Part shown: positions 39,078 to 47,556 of the stretch, one piece after another | Layout: every line of letters starts with the position of its first letter | Position numbering within the stretch: position 1 is the first letter of the stretch | From: Lachnospiraceae bacterium | Lineage (GTDB): Bacteria; Bacillota; Clostridia; Lachnospirales; Lachnospiraceae | Direction: 5' to 3' | Assembly: GCA_910574715.1 (NCBI GenBank) | Contig: CAJTCH010000004.1 | Coordinates: 52,618 to 116,617, forward strand | Length of the DNA: 64,000 bases | The notes under the pieces: model-generated | Told to the model about the DNA's origin: nothing | Databases searched by the model: none | Seen by the model: only the letters and a program-made list of their open reading frames with translations | Translations under genes and position numbers: made by a program

Positions 39078-39680
39078 ATGGTTTTAAACAATTGTACCGT
39101 ATGTTCGGTATATGTACCGGAGGATGGGGCTCTGAGACGAATTCGGGTAAAGTGCGCCGGGGACAGGATTACATTATTTTTGAAAAGGGAGAATGAACTG
39201 CCTGATTCGGAACGGATCAGGATAGATTTCTTCGACGGGCAGATCGGCTGCATCAAGACATACTGCGAGCTTATAGTCAGAAGGAATAATGATTCTTCTG
39301 CAGCAGAACCGTGGATTGCGGACTGTGAGATCCTGGATGTGGCTGAGATCATACAGGGACGGCGGAATCTGCGGGCTAAGATGGAGAGAGAGATTCCGAT
39401 GAACTCGTTCAAACAGGGAGAGCTCAGCGGAGACATCCAGAATATCAGCACGGACGGGATATATTTTATCACCAGGACAAGATTGCGGTATGATGATACG
39501 GTTGAATTCTGCTATTCATTTGTTGAGAAGGAGTATCCGCTTAAGGCTGTTGTGCTGAGGGAAGAGGATTTCCGGGACGGGCGCTACGGCTATGGATGCC
39601 GGTTTTTGGAACTCCCCAAAGGAGCAGAAAGAGATATCCAGCAGTACATATTCAAGCGGGAGCATGGGCAGATATGGTAA
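39078..39680 (+). CDS. PilZ-domain c-di-GMP-binding protein
   Basis: 200 residues. The C-terminal half carries the PilZ signature: RRNLRAKMEREI (RxxxR) and, about 25 residues later, DIQNISTDGIYF (D/NxSxxG). The N-terminal ~90 residues resemble the YcgR-N-like flagellar-brake domain in size and beta character. It should bind cyclic di-GMP in the cytoplasm and transmit it to a partner, perhaps the anchored protein encoded 25 bp upstream. Ribosome site GAGAGGGGG. Confidence 0.85.
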   Translation: MVLNNCTVCSVYVPEDGALRRIRVKCAGDRITLFLKRENELPDSERIRIDFFDGQIGCIKTYCELIVRRNNDSSAAEPWIADCEILDVAEIIQGRRNLRAKMEREIPMNSFKQGELSGDIQNISTDGIYFITRTRLRYDDTVEFCYSFVEKEYPLKAVVLREEDFRDGRYGYGCRFLELPKGAERDIQQYIFKREHGQIW

Positions 39681-39690
39681 GGATAAAGAT

Positions 39691-39720
39691 AAAGAAGAGA
39701 GATTAATGTCTCTCTTCTTT
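39691..39720. terminator. Bidirectional terminator between the PilZ and PepSY genes
   Basis: AAAGAAGAGAGA (39691-39702) pairs with TCTCTCTTCTTT (39709-39720). It overlaps the stop codon of the convergent PepSY gene. T-rich ends exist on both strands. Confidence 0.75.
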
Positions 39721-40368
39721 CCATTCCAGAAAATCTCCGGTATTCGCGTCGATTTCGAATTCGTATTCTTTCTGATCGTATATGATGTCACCTTCGTATT
39801 TGTAATAGCCGTCATCATAATCCAGTTCGATCTTCAGATCTTGTTCGGTGGCTCCGGGAACCCGATCTAATGCCAGCTTCGATGCCTGCTCGGAACTGAT
39901 CTGCACGTCTGCCTGGGGAACTGCCCCATGATTGGAGCTGTCATGGCTGTCTGATCTCTGCGGTTGAGGATCGTTGGATCCCTGCGGTTGAGGATCGTCT
40001 GATCCCTGCGGTTGCGAATCGTTGGATCCCTGCGGCTGCGGATCGGAAGATCCCTGCAATTCCTTGAAATCAGCGCTCAGGATGTCTCCGTTGGAAGCCA
40101 GGATCTCATATTCATATTCGGTAGTGTTCATAGTAAATTCTACTTCATAGATACCTTTTCCGTTATCCGTATCTTTGGAAATCCTAAGACGGGTGACATC
40201 CGACTCGGACAGGCTTGCATCCTCCAATGCAATGTCGGCGGCTTTGTCTTTCCCGATGTCTGCTATCCGTCCGCATCCTGCTAGGCTGCCGGCAATTGCT
40301 GCCAGGATCATTGCCGCCGCTGTATTCCGCTTCATGAGTTTGGCGCTGCATAATTTGTAAAATTTCAT
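39703..40368 (-). CDS. PepSY-domain lipoprotein with Pro/Gln-rich octapeptide repeats
   Basis: 221 residues starting MKFYKL (AGAGGTGATC upstream). A signal peptide ends in a lipobox (GSLAGC, Cys32). Two PepSY domains follow: about 40-105 (KAADIALEDASLSESDV...EYEYEILASNGDIL) and about 150-221 (QASKLALDRVPGATEQDL...YEFEIDANTGDFLEW). Between them lie four to five copies of an eight-residue repeat of the form SNDPQPQG (24-bp DNA repeats at about 39950-40055). PepSY domains often inhibit or chaperone secreted peptidases. It sits on the outer face of the membrane. Confidence 0.85.
   Translation of the reverse strand: MKFYKLCSAKLMKRNTAAAMILAAIAGSLAGCGRIADIGKDKAADIALEDASLSESDVTRLRISKDTDNGKGIYEVEFTMNTTEYEYEILASNGDILSADFKELQGSSDPQPQGSNDSQPQGSDDPQPQGSNDPQPQRSDSHDSSNHGAVPQADVQISSEQASKLALDRVPGATEQDLKIELDYDDGYYKYEGDIIYDQKEYEFEIDANTGDFLEWKEERH
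39950..40055. repeat. 24-bp tandem repeats coding Pro/Gln-rich octapeptides
   Basis: Units of the type CTGCGGTTGAGGATCGTTGG recur about four times with base differences. Copy number may vary between strains, changing linker length in the lipoprotein. Confidence 0.7.
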
Positions 40369-40539
40369 ATGATAGATCACCTCTTATTCTTTCTGAATTT
40401 TTCTTTACATTCTATTATGTATATATGTAAATCATATATAGTATAACATTAAGAAGCAAAAAAATCAAAAATCAAATCTTGCTGGATATGGATTGGAATG
40501 ATACAATAGCACTATCTTATTTTTCAGGAGGGAAGTACC

Positions 40540-41157
40540 ATGAAAGTATTATTGATCAACGGAAGCCCGCATGCGCAGGGCAGTACCTATACCGCATTGC
40601 ATGAGATGGAGAAGATATTTGCCGAGAATGATATTGAGACAGAGTTGATCCAGGTGGGCAATAGAGATATCAGGGGATGCGTTGCCTGCGGCGCGTGCGC
40701 CAAGACAGGGAAATGTGCGTTTGACGATCTGGTAAATGAGACCGCGAAGACCTTCGGGGAGTGCGATGGACTGGTAGTCGGAAGTCCGGTATATTATGCT
40801 TCTGCCAATGCGACCCTGATCGCATTCTTGGACAGGCTCTTTTACAGCACTCATTTTGATAAGACGATGAAGGTGGGAGCGAGTGTTGTTTCAGCGAGAA
40901 GAGGAGGTCTGTCCGCAACATTTGACGAGCTGAATAAGTATTTTACCATCAGCGGAATGCCGGTGGCGTCCGGCCAGTATTGGAACAGTATCCATGGCAA
41001 TAACGCTGCGGAGGCTGCCGCGGACGGCGAGGGAATGCAGATTATGCGTACCCTGGCAAGGAATATGTCTTTCCTGATGAAGAGCATTGAGCTGGGAAAG
41101 AAGGAATACGGCCTGCCGAAGAAGGAAGAAAGAGTAGCGACGAACTTCATTCGGTAG
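40540..41157 (+). CDS. Flavodoxin-like NAD(P)H-dependent oxidoreductase / iron-sulfur flavoprotein-like
   Basis: 205 residues. An FMN-binding flavodoxin fold starts with LLINGSPHAQGSTYTAL (5-21) and continues with GLVVGSPVYYASANATLIAFLDR. A cysteine cluster GCVACGACAKTGKC (about 46-59) matches the NADPH-dependent FMN reductase/ISF group that transfers electrons from ferredoxin. The substrate is unknown. AGGAGGG ribosome site. The carbamate kinase gene follows in 48 bp. Confidence 0.87.
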   Translation: MKVLLINGSPHAQGSTYTALHEMEKIFAENDIETELIQVGNRDIRGCVACGACAKTGKCAFDDLVNETAKTFGECDGLVVGSPVYYASANATLIAFLDRLFYSTHFDKTMKVGASVVSARRGGLSATFDELNKYFTISGMPVASGQYWNSIHGNNAAEAAADGEGMQIMRTLARNMSFLMKSIELGKKEYGLPKKEERVATNFIR

Positions 41158-41205
41158 ATGAAGGAGCCTGAGTCTGGATAGAGAACATAGAAAGAAGGAT
41201 AGTAT

Positions 41206-42135
41206 ATGAAGAAAAGGGTTGTGGTTGCGCTGGGACACCGCGCGCTTGGAACTACGCTGCCGGAGCAGAAGGTAGCGGTTAAGAAGACGGCCGGGGTAAT
41301 CGCCGATTTGATCAAGGCGGAATACCAGGTGGCGATCACCCACAGTAATGCGCCGCAGGTGGGTATGATCCACACGGCGATGAATGAATTCGGCAAGACT
41401 CACCAGGACTATACGCCGGCGCCGATGTCGGTGTGCTCTGCTATGAGTCAGGGGTATATCGGATACGACCTGCAGAACGGTATCCGTGAAGAGCTGCTGG
41501 ATCGGGGCATCTACCGGACAGTCAGTACGATACTGACACAGGTGATCGTGGACCCGTATGACGAAGCGTTCTATACGCCGACGAAGATCCTGGGACGTTA
41601 TATGAATGTAGAAGAAGCGAATGAGGAGCGCAAGAAGGGCAATTATATCGTAGAAGAGCCCGGGAAGGGATACCGGAGGATCGTGTCTGCGCCGAATCCT
41701 GTCCGTATTGTGGAGATCGATGCGATCCGTGCGCTTCTGGATGCGGATCAGATCGTGGTCGCCTGCGGCGGCGGCGGAATCCCGGTGCTTGAACAGGATC
41801 ATCATCTTCGGGGAGCAAGCGCGGTGATCGAGAAGGATCTGGCGGCAGGCCGGATGGCGGAAGAGATCAACGCAGATGAGCTGATCATCCTCACCAGTGT
41901 AGAGAAGGTGAAGATCAACATGGGCAGGCCGCAGGAAGAGGAGCTTGGCGAGATCAATCTTGGGCAGGCGAAGCAATATATGGAAGAGGGACATTTCGGG
42001 GAGTATAATATGCTTCCGAAGTTCAGCGCATCCGTATCCTTTATCGAGAAGGGCGAGGGCAGAAGCGCGCTGATCACATCGTTTGATAAGTTGAACGACG
42101 CGTTGAAGGGCAGGACGGGAACCTGGATCCGCTAG
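41206..42135 (+). CDS. arcC: Carbamate kinase (ArcC-like)
   Basis: 309 residues of the amino-acid kinase fold, reversibly transferring phosphate between carbamoyl phosphate and ADP to make ATP. It has THSNAPQVGMI (family THGNGPQVG), the catalytic ACGGGGIPV and VEKDLAAG-type blocks. The N-terminal phosphate loop reads ALGHRALG instead of the usual ALGGNAL; this GHxALG form marks a distinct subgroup. No arginine deiminase or ornithine carbamoyltransferase is adjacent, so the source of carbamoyl phosphate (arginine, agmatine or purine/ureide breakdown) is open. Confidence 0.87.
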   Translation: MKKRVVVALGHRALGTTLPEQKVAVKKTAGVIADLIKAEYQVAITHSNAPQVGMIHTAMNEFGKTHQDYTPAPMSVCSAMSQGYIGYDLQNGIREELLDRGIYRTVSTILTQVIVDPYDEAFYTPTKILGRYMNVEEANEERKKGNYIVEEPGKGYRRIVSAPNPVRIVEIDAIRALLDADQIVVACGGGGIPVLEQDHHLRGASAVIEKDLAAGRMAEEINADELIILTSVEKVKINMGRPQEEELGEINLGQAKQYMEEGHFGEYNMLPKFSASVSFIEKGEGRSALITSFDKLNDALKGRTGTWIR

Positions 42136-42255
42136 AGATTTTTTTGGGAATCGGATATTTAGCACCGGAATCATAGATTTGCCGGATCCGGCTGAATAGC
42201 TGCGGCATAAATGGGAATACTGCAAATGATTCTATAATGCAAGGAGGAAGAGCCC

Positions 42256-42441
42256 ATGAAAGCCAGAGTGAATGACGGATGTATCTCATGCGGAGCGTGC
42301 GTGGCCGCCTGCCCGGAAGTATTTCGGTTTAATGACGACGGTATTGCGGAGGCATACGCAGATGTGGCGCCTGAGTATGAGAGTACGGCGACAGAGGCGA
42401 GGGACGACTGTCCGGTCTCTGTAATTGATATCGAAGGGTAG
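42256..42441 (+). CDS. 4Fe-4S ferredoxin
   Basis: 61 residues. One [4Fe-4S] cluster bound by CISCGACVAACP plus a distal Cys in ARDDCPVSVIDI, the layout of single-cluster ferredoxins of Clostridia. The protein is acidic and acts as a small soluble electron carrier. AAGGAGGAAG ribosome site; a strong terminator follows. Confidence 0.92.
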   Translation: MKARVNDGCISCGACVAACPEVFRFNDDGIAEAYADVAPEYESTATEARDDCPVSVIDIEG

Positions 42442-42486
42442 GCATACCGCTCTTTTGAACAGGCTGTGCCTGGCACAAATAAGTGA

Positions 42487-42530
42487 AACCCGCGTATACT
42501 ATGAGTAGATAGTATATGCGGGTTTTCTTG
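42487..42530 (+). terminator. Intrinsic terminator after ferredoxin
   Basis: AACCCGCGTATACT pairs with AGTATATGCGGGTT across a 10-nt loop, followed by TTCTTG; one mismatch near the loop. Confidence 0.8.
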
Positions 42531-42596
42531 CATGTGTTTCTTTTAGAGAGAAAGGATGTTCCCTGAGAGTTTAGAACAGGAAAGTGTGGAGAGAAT

Positions 42597-42833
42597 ATGA
42601 GGTTGTGCGAGCTGGAGAATAAGGAGGTCATTAACGCCTGTGATTGTAAGAAGCTGGGATATGTGGTAGACCTGATCATTGATGAGTGCAGCGGATGCAT
42701 TGAAGCAATGGTGATTCCCAAGGCTGGGAAGTTATGCGGATTTTTCTGCGACGGATCGGAGTATATCATACCCTACAAATGCATCAAGAAGATAGGGGCG
42801 GATATTATACTGGTGGAAATACATGAAGAGTAG
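42597..42833 (+). CDS. YlmC/YmxH-family PRC-barrel protein
   Basis: 78 residues. MRLCELENKEVINACDCKKLGYVVDL and YIIPYKCIKKIGADIILVE are characteristic of YlmC/YmxH small PRC-barrel proteins, which are common in spore formers and often called sporulation-associated. The molecular role is not established. It stands alone here. Confidence 0.88.
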   Translation: MRLCELENKEVINACDCKKLGYVVDLIIDECSGCIEAMVIPKAGKLCGFFCDGSEYIIPYKCIKKIGADIILVEIHEE

Positions 42834-42975
42834 ATACGGGGGGAACGGGTATAGTTAAGCAAAACGTAGCGGTAATAGTGTGGATTTACTAGATAATTCT
42901 ATCCGGTTTGGGGAAAGGTATATCATAAGACGGCGTTATATGTTATGATGCTTCCAAAGAGGAAAGGAGAAGACA

Positions 42976-43686
42976 ATGCAGATAAAGGGGCTGTTCGGAA
43001 TCACGCCGATCAATGAGCCGGTCACAGAACCGATGTGGAGCATCATGAATGTCACTAAGCGGTATCCTGCGGCGGATCCGGCGATGGCGGAGGGGACGGC
43101 GCCGAATACTCTGGAATTCCTGAGGGGATTCTATACGGATGCGTATGAGCGGATTCGGAAGCATGCGGACAAGGCTTGTTATGTGGTATTTCATGATGCG
43201 TTCCAGCTTCACGCGTGGAAAGATTTCCTGACGCAGCCGAAGTTTGAAAATATTATTCTGGACACGCATCAATATCTGATGATGGCGGAGATGGACGGCT
43301 GTGAACAGAGCGTGGAGGGCTATAAGCAATACATTGAAGAGCATTATGCCAGGGAGATTGCCGAGGTACAGGAGTATGCGGACGTGATAGTCGGCGAATG
43401 GTGCATGTTCAACAGCTATGCGGCCGGTGTGGATACCAAGGGCGGACAGTCGGCGTTAAACGGAATGGACTTCTCTGAGAATGCGGAGATATTTACCCCG
43501 GAAGAGAAGAAGAAGATCTACAGAGAGATCACGGGCGCCCAGCTTGACGCCTGGAGGAAGGGGAGCGGATACTTCTACTGGAGTTATAAGCTGCTCTTAG
43601 ATACGGTCAATGAGCCGAACTGGATCGGCTGGGATGCCTGGGATCTGGGGAAATGTGTGGATCAGGGATGGTTTCCAGAAGTGTGA
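42976..43686 (+). pseudogene. GH5 beta-glucanase, C-terminal part only (5' deletion)
   Basis: 236 residues matching the second half of GH5 exo-1,3-beta-glucanase-like enzymes. Both catalytic glutamates are retained: acid/base in TPINEPVTEP and nucleophile in VGEWCMFN; substrate-binding HDAF and YFYWSYK are also present. The first ~160 residues of the barrel (usually starting RGVNLGGWL) are missing. Yet a good ribosome site (GAGGAAAGGAGAAG) precedes the ATG, as if a deletion joined the original leader to mid-gene. A half barrel is unlikely to be active; I call it a truncated gene. Confidence 0.75.
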
Positions 43687-43719
43687 AGAGACCGTAACAG
43701 ATGCAAGAGGAGGAGAGAT

Positions 43720-45366
43720 ATGATAAAGAACCCGATATTGCCGGGATTTAACCCGGATCCGTGTATTTGCAGAAAGGGAGATGATTATTATCTTGCGGTG
43801 TCGACGTTCGAGTGGTTCCCGGGAATCCCGGTGTATCATTCGAAGGATCTGAAGAACTGGGAGCTCTATACTCATGTGTTAACTGATGATGAGGAAGTAG
43901 ATCTAAAGAAGCTTCCAAGTGCAAAAGGAATCTGGGCACCGTGTCTGACTTACTGTGAGGAAGAAGATCTGTTCTATGTAGTGTATGGAGTAATGAACTC
44001 TATGAATGCCAGATATTTTGACGTGGATAATTATGTGATCACGGCGCGGGATATCCGCGGGCCGTGGAGCCGTCCGGTATACATACATTCCTCAGGGTTT
44101 GACGCGTCCATGTTCCATGACAGCGACGGCAGGAAATATGTGGTATCTCTGGAGTGGGAGACGAGGGAAGGCTATGAGAAGCCGGGGGCGATCTGCATGG
44201 TGGAGTATGACCCGGCAGCGCAGGAGATCATCGGTTATCCGAAGAAGATGTGGCGGGGAGGTACAGACCGGGGATGTATCGAGGCACCGCATCTGACGAA
44301 GAGGGACGGATATTATTACATTATGTGCGCTGAGGGCGGTACCGGTTATAATCATTGTGTTACCATGGGAAGGTCGGCGCAGGTATGGGGGCCTTACGAG
44401 AAGGATCCGAAGAATCCGATCGTGACCAGTGTCCCGGGGGAATCCTATGAAAGGCACGACCCGGATCATTTAAAACCCAGATATTACAATCCAGAATCTA
44501 TCCTCCAGAAGTCCGGGCACGGAAGTTATGTAGAATTGCCGAATAAGGAAGTATATCTGGTGCATCTTAGTGCAAGACCTTTTGTGCCGGAGCTTAGATG
44601 TACCTTGGGCCGGGAGACGGCGATTCAGAAGATGATGTGGACTGAGGACGGCTGGCTTCGTATGGCGGACGGAAGCAATCTTGCGAAAGCGGAAGTGCCG
44701 GAAACATCTCTGCCGGAAGTGCCTGTGTCTGAGATACCGGATTTTGATGATTTTGACGGAGAGGAACTTGGGAATTATTATTATGCCCCGCGTATGATGC
44801 CGCAGCGGTTTGCTGATGTATCGGCAAGGCCGGGATATGTGCGCATCCGCGGACAGGAATCCAGGACTTCTCTTAACAAGGTCAGCATCCTTGCAAGGAA
44901 GCTGACCAGTGTGTATGCCAGGATCACCGCTAAGATGGAATTCACGCCTGAGGTTCACCAGCACAGCGCCGGACTGATCCTCTACTATGACAATATGAAC
45001 TATATCAATTTGCGGAAATATTACAGCGAGACGCTGGGACAGAGCGCGCTGTCTGTAATCTGTCTGGAGAACGGAGAAAAGACGGAATTCCTGAATACAA
45101 GGATCCCGGTGGAAGATAAGCCGGTCTATCTGCGGCTGTATATCGAAGGACGGAACTCTTGGTTCGAATGGAGCTATGACAACGAGAAGTATGAGAAGAT
45201 CGGGCGCGTCTTCGATACCACCAAATTCTCGGACGAGTATTGCCGGTATGGGGAGTTCACGGGGACGATGGTAGGGCTCACATGCGCGGACCGTGTGAAG
45301 CATGAGCATTATGCGGATTTTGATTTCTTTGAGTATATTGCGGATGAGACAAGAGACGTGAATTAG
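43720..45366 (+). CDS. Glycoside hydrolase family 43 beta-xylosidase/arabinofuranosidase
   Basis: 548 residues, cytoplasmic. The five-bladed propeller has the three acidic residues: base Asp13 in GFNPDP, Asp in SSGFDASMFHD and acid Glu in GCIEAPH. The C-terminal ~200 residues are the GH43 beta-sandwich (DUF1349-like, HQHSAGLILYYDNMNYINLR) seen in XynB-type enzymes. It should remove xylose or arabinose from short xylo-oligosaccharides. It follows the broken GH5 gene by 33 bp with AGAGGAGGAG as ribosome site, so both probably belonged to a plant-glycan operon. Confidence 0.92.
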   Translation: MIKNPILPGFNPDPCICRKGDDYYLAVSTFEWFPGIPVYHSKDLKNWELYTHVLTDDEEVDLKKLPSAKGIWAPCLTYCEEEDLFYVVYGVMNSMNARYFDVDNYVITARDIRGPWSRPVYIHSSGFDASMFHDSDGRKYVVSLEWETREGYEKPGAICMVEYDPAAQEIIGYPKKMWRGGTDRGCIEAPHLTKRDGYYYIMCAEGGTGYNHCVTMGRSAQVWGPYEKDPKNPIVTSVPGESYERHDPDHLKPRYYNPESILQKSGHGSYVELPNKEVYLVHLSARPFVPELRCTLGRETAIQKMMWTEDGWLRMADGSNLAKAEVPETSLPEVPVSEIPDFDDFDGEELGNYYYAPRMMPQRFADVSARPGYVRIRGQESRTSLNKVSILARKLTSVYARITAKMEFTPEVHQHSAGLILYYDNMNYINLRKYYSETLGQSALSVICLENGEKTEFLNTRIPVEDKPVYLRLYIEGRNSWFEWSYDNEKYEKIGRVFDTTKFSDEYCRYGEFTGTMVGLTCADRVKHEHYADFDFFEYIADETRDVN

Positions 45367-45438
45367 AGGCTTTACACTGCCGATTCTTATTGGTATAATA
45401 TTAGAAACGGTGTATCGGAAAGCGGGAGTAGCGGAAGT

Positions 45439-46065
45439 ATGAAACAACAATTTGACAATCATGATGAGCGCATCAGATATTATGAATTGATGCTGGAACG
45501 GGATCTGGAGGGGATTTTGTATTTTCCGCTCCCGGAAGGTTACAGGTATGTATTCTATCAGGACGGTGACAGAGATCACTGGATCGATATTGAAAAGTCT
45601 GCGAAGGAATTTACATCTTATGAGCAGGGATTAGAGTCGTGGAACAAGTATTATGGAGGCAGGGAAAGTACTCTGACAAACCGGATGGTTTTTATAGAAG
45701 ATGCAGAAGGCAGGAAGGCTGCGACTGCCACGGCATATTATGATGTGCGTAAGATCGACCGGTCAGGTGACGGATGGCTTCACTGGGTTGCGGTCAGAAG
45801 AGAATACCAGGGGCAGGGTCTGGCAAAGCCGTTGATCACACATGTCCTGGATATTATGCGCAAGCTTGGCTACACACACGCAAAGATTCCGACCCAGACC
45901 ACCACATGGCTTGCATGTAAGATATATTTGGATCTTGGTTTTCGGCCGATTCCGCAAAATGCGGTTCACAGCCGGGACGGATGGAGGATTGTGAAGGCGC
46001 TGACGAACCATGCTGCGCTTGACATGTTTGACGCTGCAAAAGCCGACGAGATAATAAGAGATTAG
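45439..46065 (+). CDS. GNAT-family N-acetyltransferase
   Basis: 208 residues. Motif A is VAVRREYQGQGLAKPLITHVL (Q/R-x-x-G-x-A loop QGQGLA), followed by the LGYTHAKIPTQTTTWLACKIYLDLGF block typical of GNAT enzymes. The N-terminal ~80 residues are variable. No substrate can be assigned. It precedes nrdR by 23 bp. Confidence 0.87.
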   Translation: MKQQFDNHDERIRYYELMLERDLEGILYFPLPEGYRYVFYQDGDRDHWIDIEKSAKEFTSYEQGLESWNKYYGGRESTLTNRMVFIEDAEGRKAATATAYYDVRKIDRSGDGWLHWVAVRREYQGQGLAKPLITHVLDIMRKLGYTHAKIPTQTTTWLACKIYLDLGFRPIPQNAVHSRDGWRIVKALTNHAALDMFDAAKADEIIRD

Positions 46066-46088
46066 ACAATGCCAGAAGAAAGGAAACG

Positions 46089-46544
46089 ATGCAAATGAAG
46101 TGTCCATATTGTAATCAGTTAGATACCCGGGTAATTGATTCCAGACCTGCGGAGGATGGCAATTCCATCCGCCGCCGCCGTTCCTGCGATGCGTGCGGCA
46201 AGAGGTTTACGACCTATGAGAAGGTGGAGACGATTCCGCTGATCATTATTAAGAAGGACAATAACCGTGAGCAGTATGACAGAGGGAAGATCGAGAACGG
46301 GATCTTGAGCGCCTGTTATAAGCGTCCTGTGCCTGCGGTGGATATCCAGCGCGTGATCGATAGGGTAGAGATGCGGATCTTTAGCTTAGAGGTCAAGGAA
46401 GTGCCAAGCAGCAGGGTTGGAGAGATCGTAATGGAAGAATTGAAGGAATTGGACGAGGTTGCGTATGTAAGATTTGCATCGGTGTACCGTGAGTTCAAGG
46501 ATGTGAATACTTTTATGGACGAGTTGAAGAAGATCTTGAAGTAA
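46089..46544 (+). CDS. nrdR: Transcriptional repressor NrdR
   Basis: 151 residues. The N-terminal zinc ribbon (CPYCNQLDTRVIDSRPAEDG ... CDACGKRFTTYE) and the ATP-cone (about 50-140, PLIIIKKDNNREQYDRGKIENGI) are complete. NrdR senses dATP/ATP and represses ribonucleotide reductase genes by binding NrdR boxes. ATG 46095 (MKCPYC) is an equally good start. No reductase gene is nearby. Confidence 0.96.
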   Translation: MQMKCPYCNQLDTRVIDSRPAEDGNSIRRRRSCDACGKRFTTYEKVETIPLIIIKKDNNREQYDRGKIENGILSACYKRPVPAVDIQRVIDRVEMRIFSLEVKEVPSSRVGEIVMEELKELDEVAYVRFASVYREFKDVNTFMDELKKILK

Positions 46545-46659
46545 GAAACTGTTAAAGAATTAATCTTTTGGCTGAATTGTTACCTTTTGGTAATATTTTG
46601 GTAATATATTTGTTAAAAAAAGATTTACGAAGCTATAGATGTAGTGATAGAATAGAGGG

Positions 46660-46697
46660 AAGGAGCAAAGATGAGTTGTTTGCTTCTTCCTTTTTAG
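46660..46697 (+). terminator. Hairpin with T-run between nrdR and truA
   Basis: GGAAGGAGCAAA pairs with TTTGCTTCTTCC and is followed by TTTTTAG. It stands alone about 115 bp after nrdR; it could end nrdR or belong to a short transcript from the AT-rich region before it. Confidence 0.65.
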
Positions 46698-46772
46698 ATG
46701 TTATTTATCAGAAGATTTGACAGGATGGTTGATGCTATAGAGAAAATATAACGATTAGATTGGGTGAGATAT

Positions 46773-47507
46773 ATGAGAACTTACAAATTGACCATTACTT
46801 ATGATGGCAGCAGATATCAGGGATGGCAGCGGCAGGTAACGACGGATAATACGATTCAGTTTATTATGGAATGGAGTATCGGGAAACTGGTAGGTTACCG
46901 TGTACATGTGGACGGTTCCGGCCGGACAGACGCCGGAGTCCACGCCCGCGGGCAGGTGGCGAGCGTGAAGCTCTCGAAGCTGTATGATCCGCAGGAATTC
47001 AGGGAATCCTTGAACCGCTATCTTCCTGAGGATATCCGGGTGGTGAAGGTGGAGCTTATGAGGAACAGCTTCCATGCCCGTAAGAGCGCTAAGGGTAAGA
47101 AATATGAGTATTATATCGACTGCCGGGAGAAGCCGGATGTATTTTCACGCAGATATTGTTATCATTATCCGGAGAAGCTTGATATCGAGGCAATGCGGAA
47201 TGCAACGAGGTATCTGATCGGACCGAAGAATTTTATCAGCTTTACGGACGATAAGGACTGTAAGGATTCGGTCCGGCGTATTACCAATATCAAGATCGTA
47301 AGCAGCGGGGATAAGGTAAGGATCACCTATTACGGGACAGGCTTCCTATACCATATGGTGCGTATTCTCACGGGGACCCTGCTGGAGATCGGAACCGGCA
47401 AGAGAGAAGCTTCGAAGCTTCCGGTCGTGATCGCAGCGGAGGATCGGAGTCTTGCAGGATTCCTTGCACCGGCAAGGGGGCTGTTTTTGAGGAAAGTATA
47501 TTATTAG
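46773..47507 (+). CDS. truA: tRNA pseudouridine synthase A
   Basis: 244 residues. It converts uridines 38-40 of the tRNA anticodon stem to pseudouridine. The catalytic Asp is in DGSGRTDAGVHARGQ; YDGSRYQGWQRQ and GTGFLYHMVRIL are conserved. The usual FSS segment reads FISFTDDKD, as in secondary TruA copies of Lachnospiraceae, so another truA may exist in the genome. Start at ATG 46773; the GTG at 46764 is less likely. Confidence 0.93.
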   Translation: MRTYKLTITYDGSRYQGWQRQVTTDNTIQFIMEWSIGKLVGYRVHVDGSGRTDAGVHARGQVASVKLSKLYDPQEFRESLNRYLPEDIRVVKVELMRNSFHARKSAKGKKYEYYIDCREKPDVFSRRYCYHYPEKLDIEAMRNATRYLIGPKNFISFTDDKDCKDSVRRITNIKIVSSGDKVRITYYGTGFLYHMVRILTGTLLEIGTGKREASKLPVVIAAEDRSLAGFLAPARGLFLRKVYY

Positions 47508-47556
47508 TACAGCATTGTGCAATTAACAGTGAATTCTGTACAAGGGAGGGAAATAA

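Noticed and set aside
39950..40055. Regular short repeats that could suggest a CRISPR array
   Set aside because: Repeats are contiguous 24-bp coding units without spacers inside a PepSY lipoprotein gene.
40540..42441. A single operon running from the flavoprotein through carbamate kinase to ferredoxin
   Set aside because: Gaps of 48 and 120 bp and separate ribosome sites leave this open; no functional link is clear.
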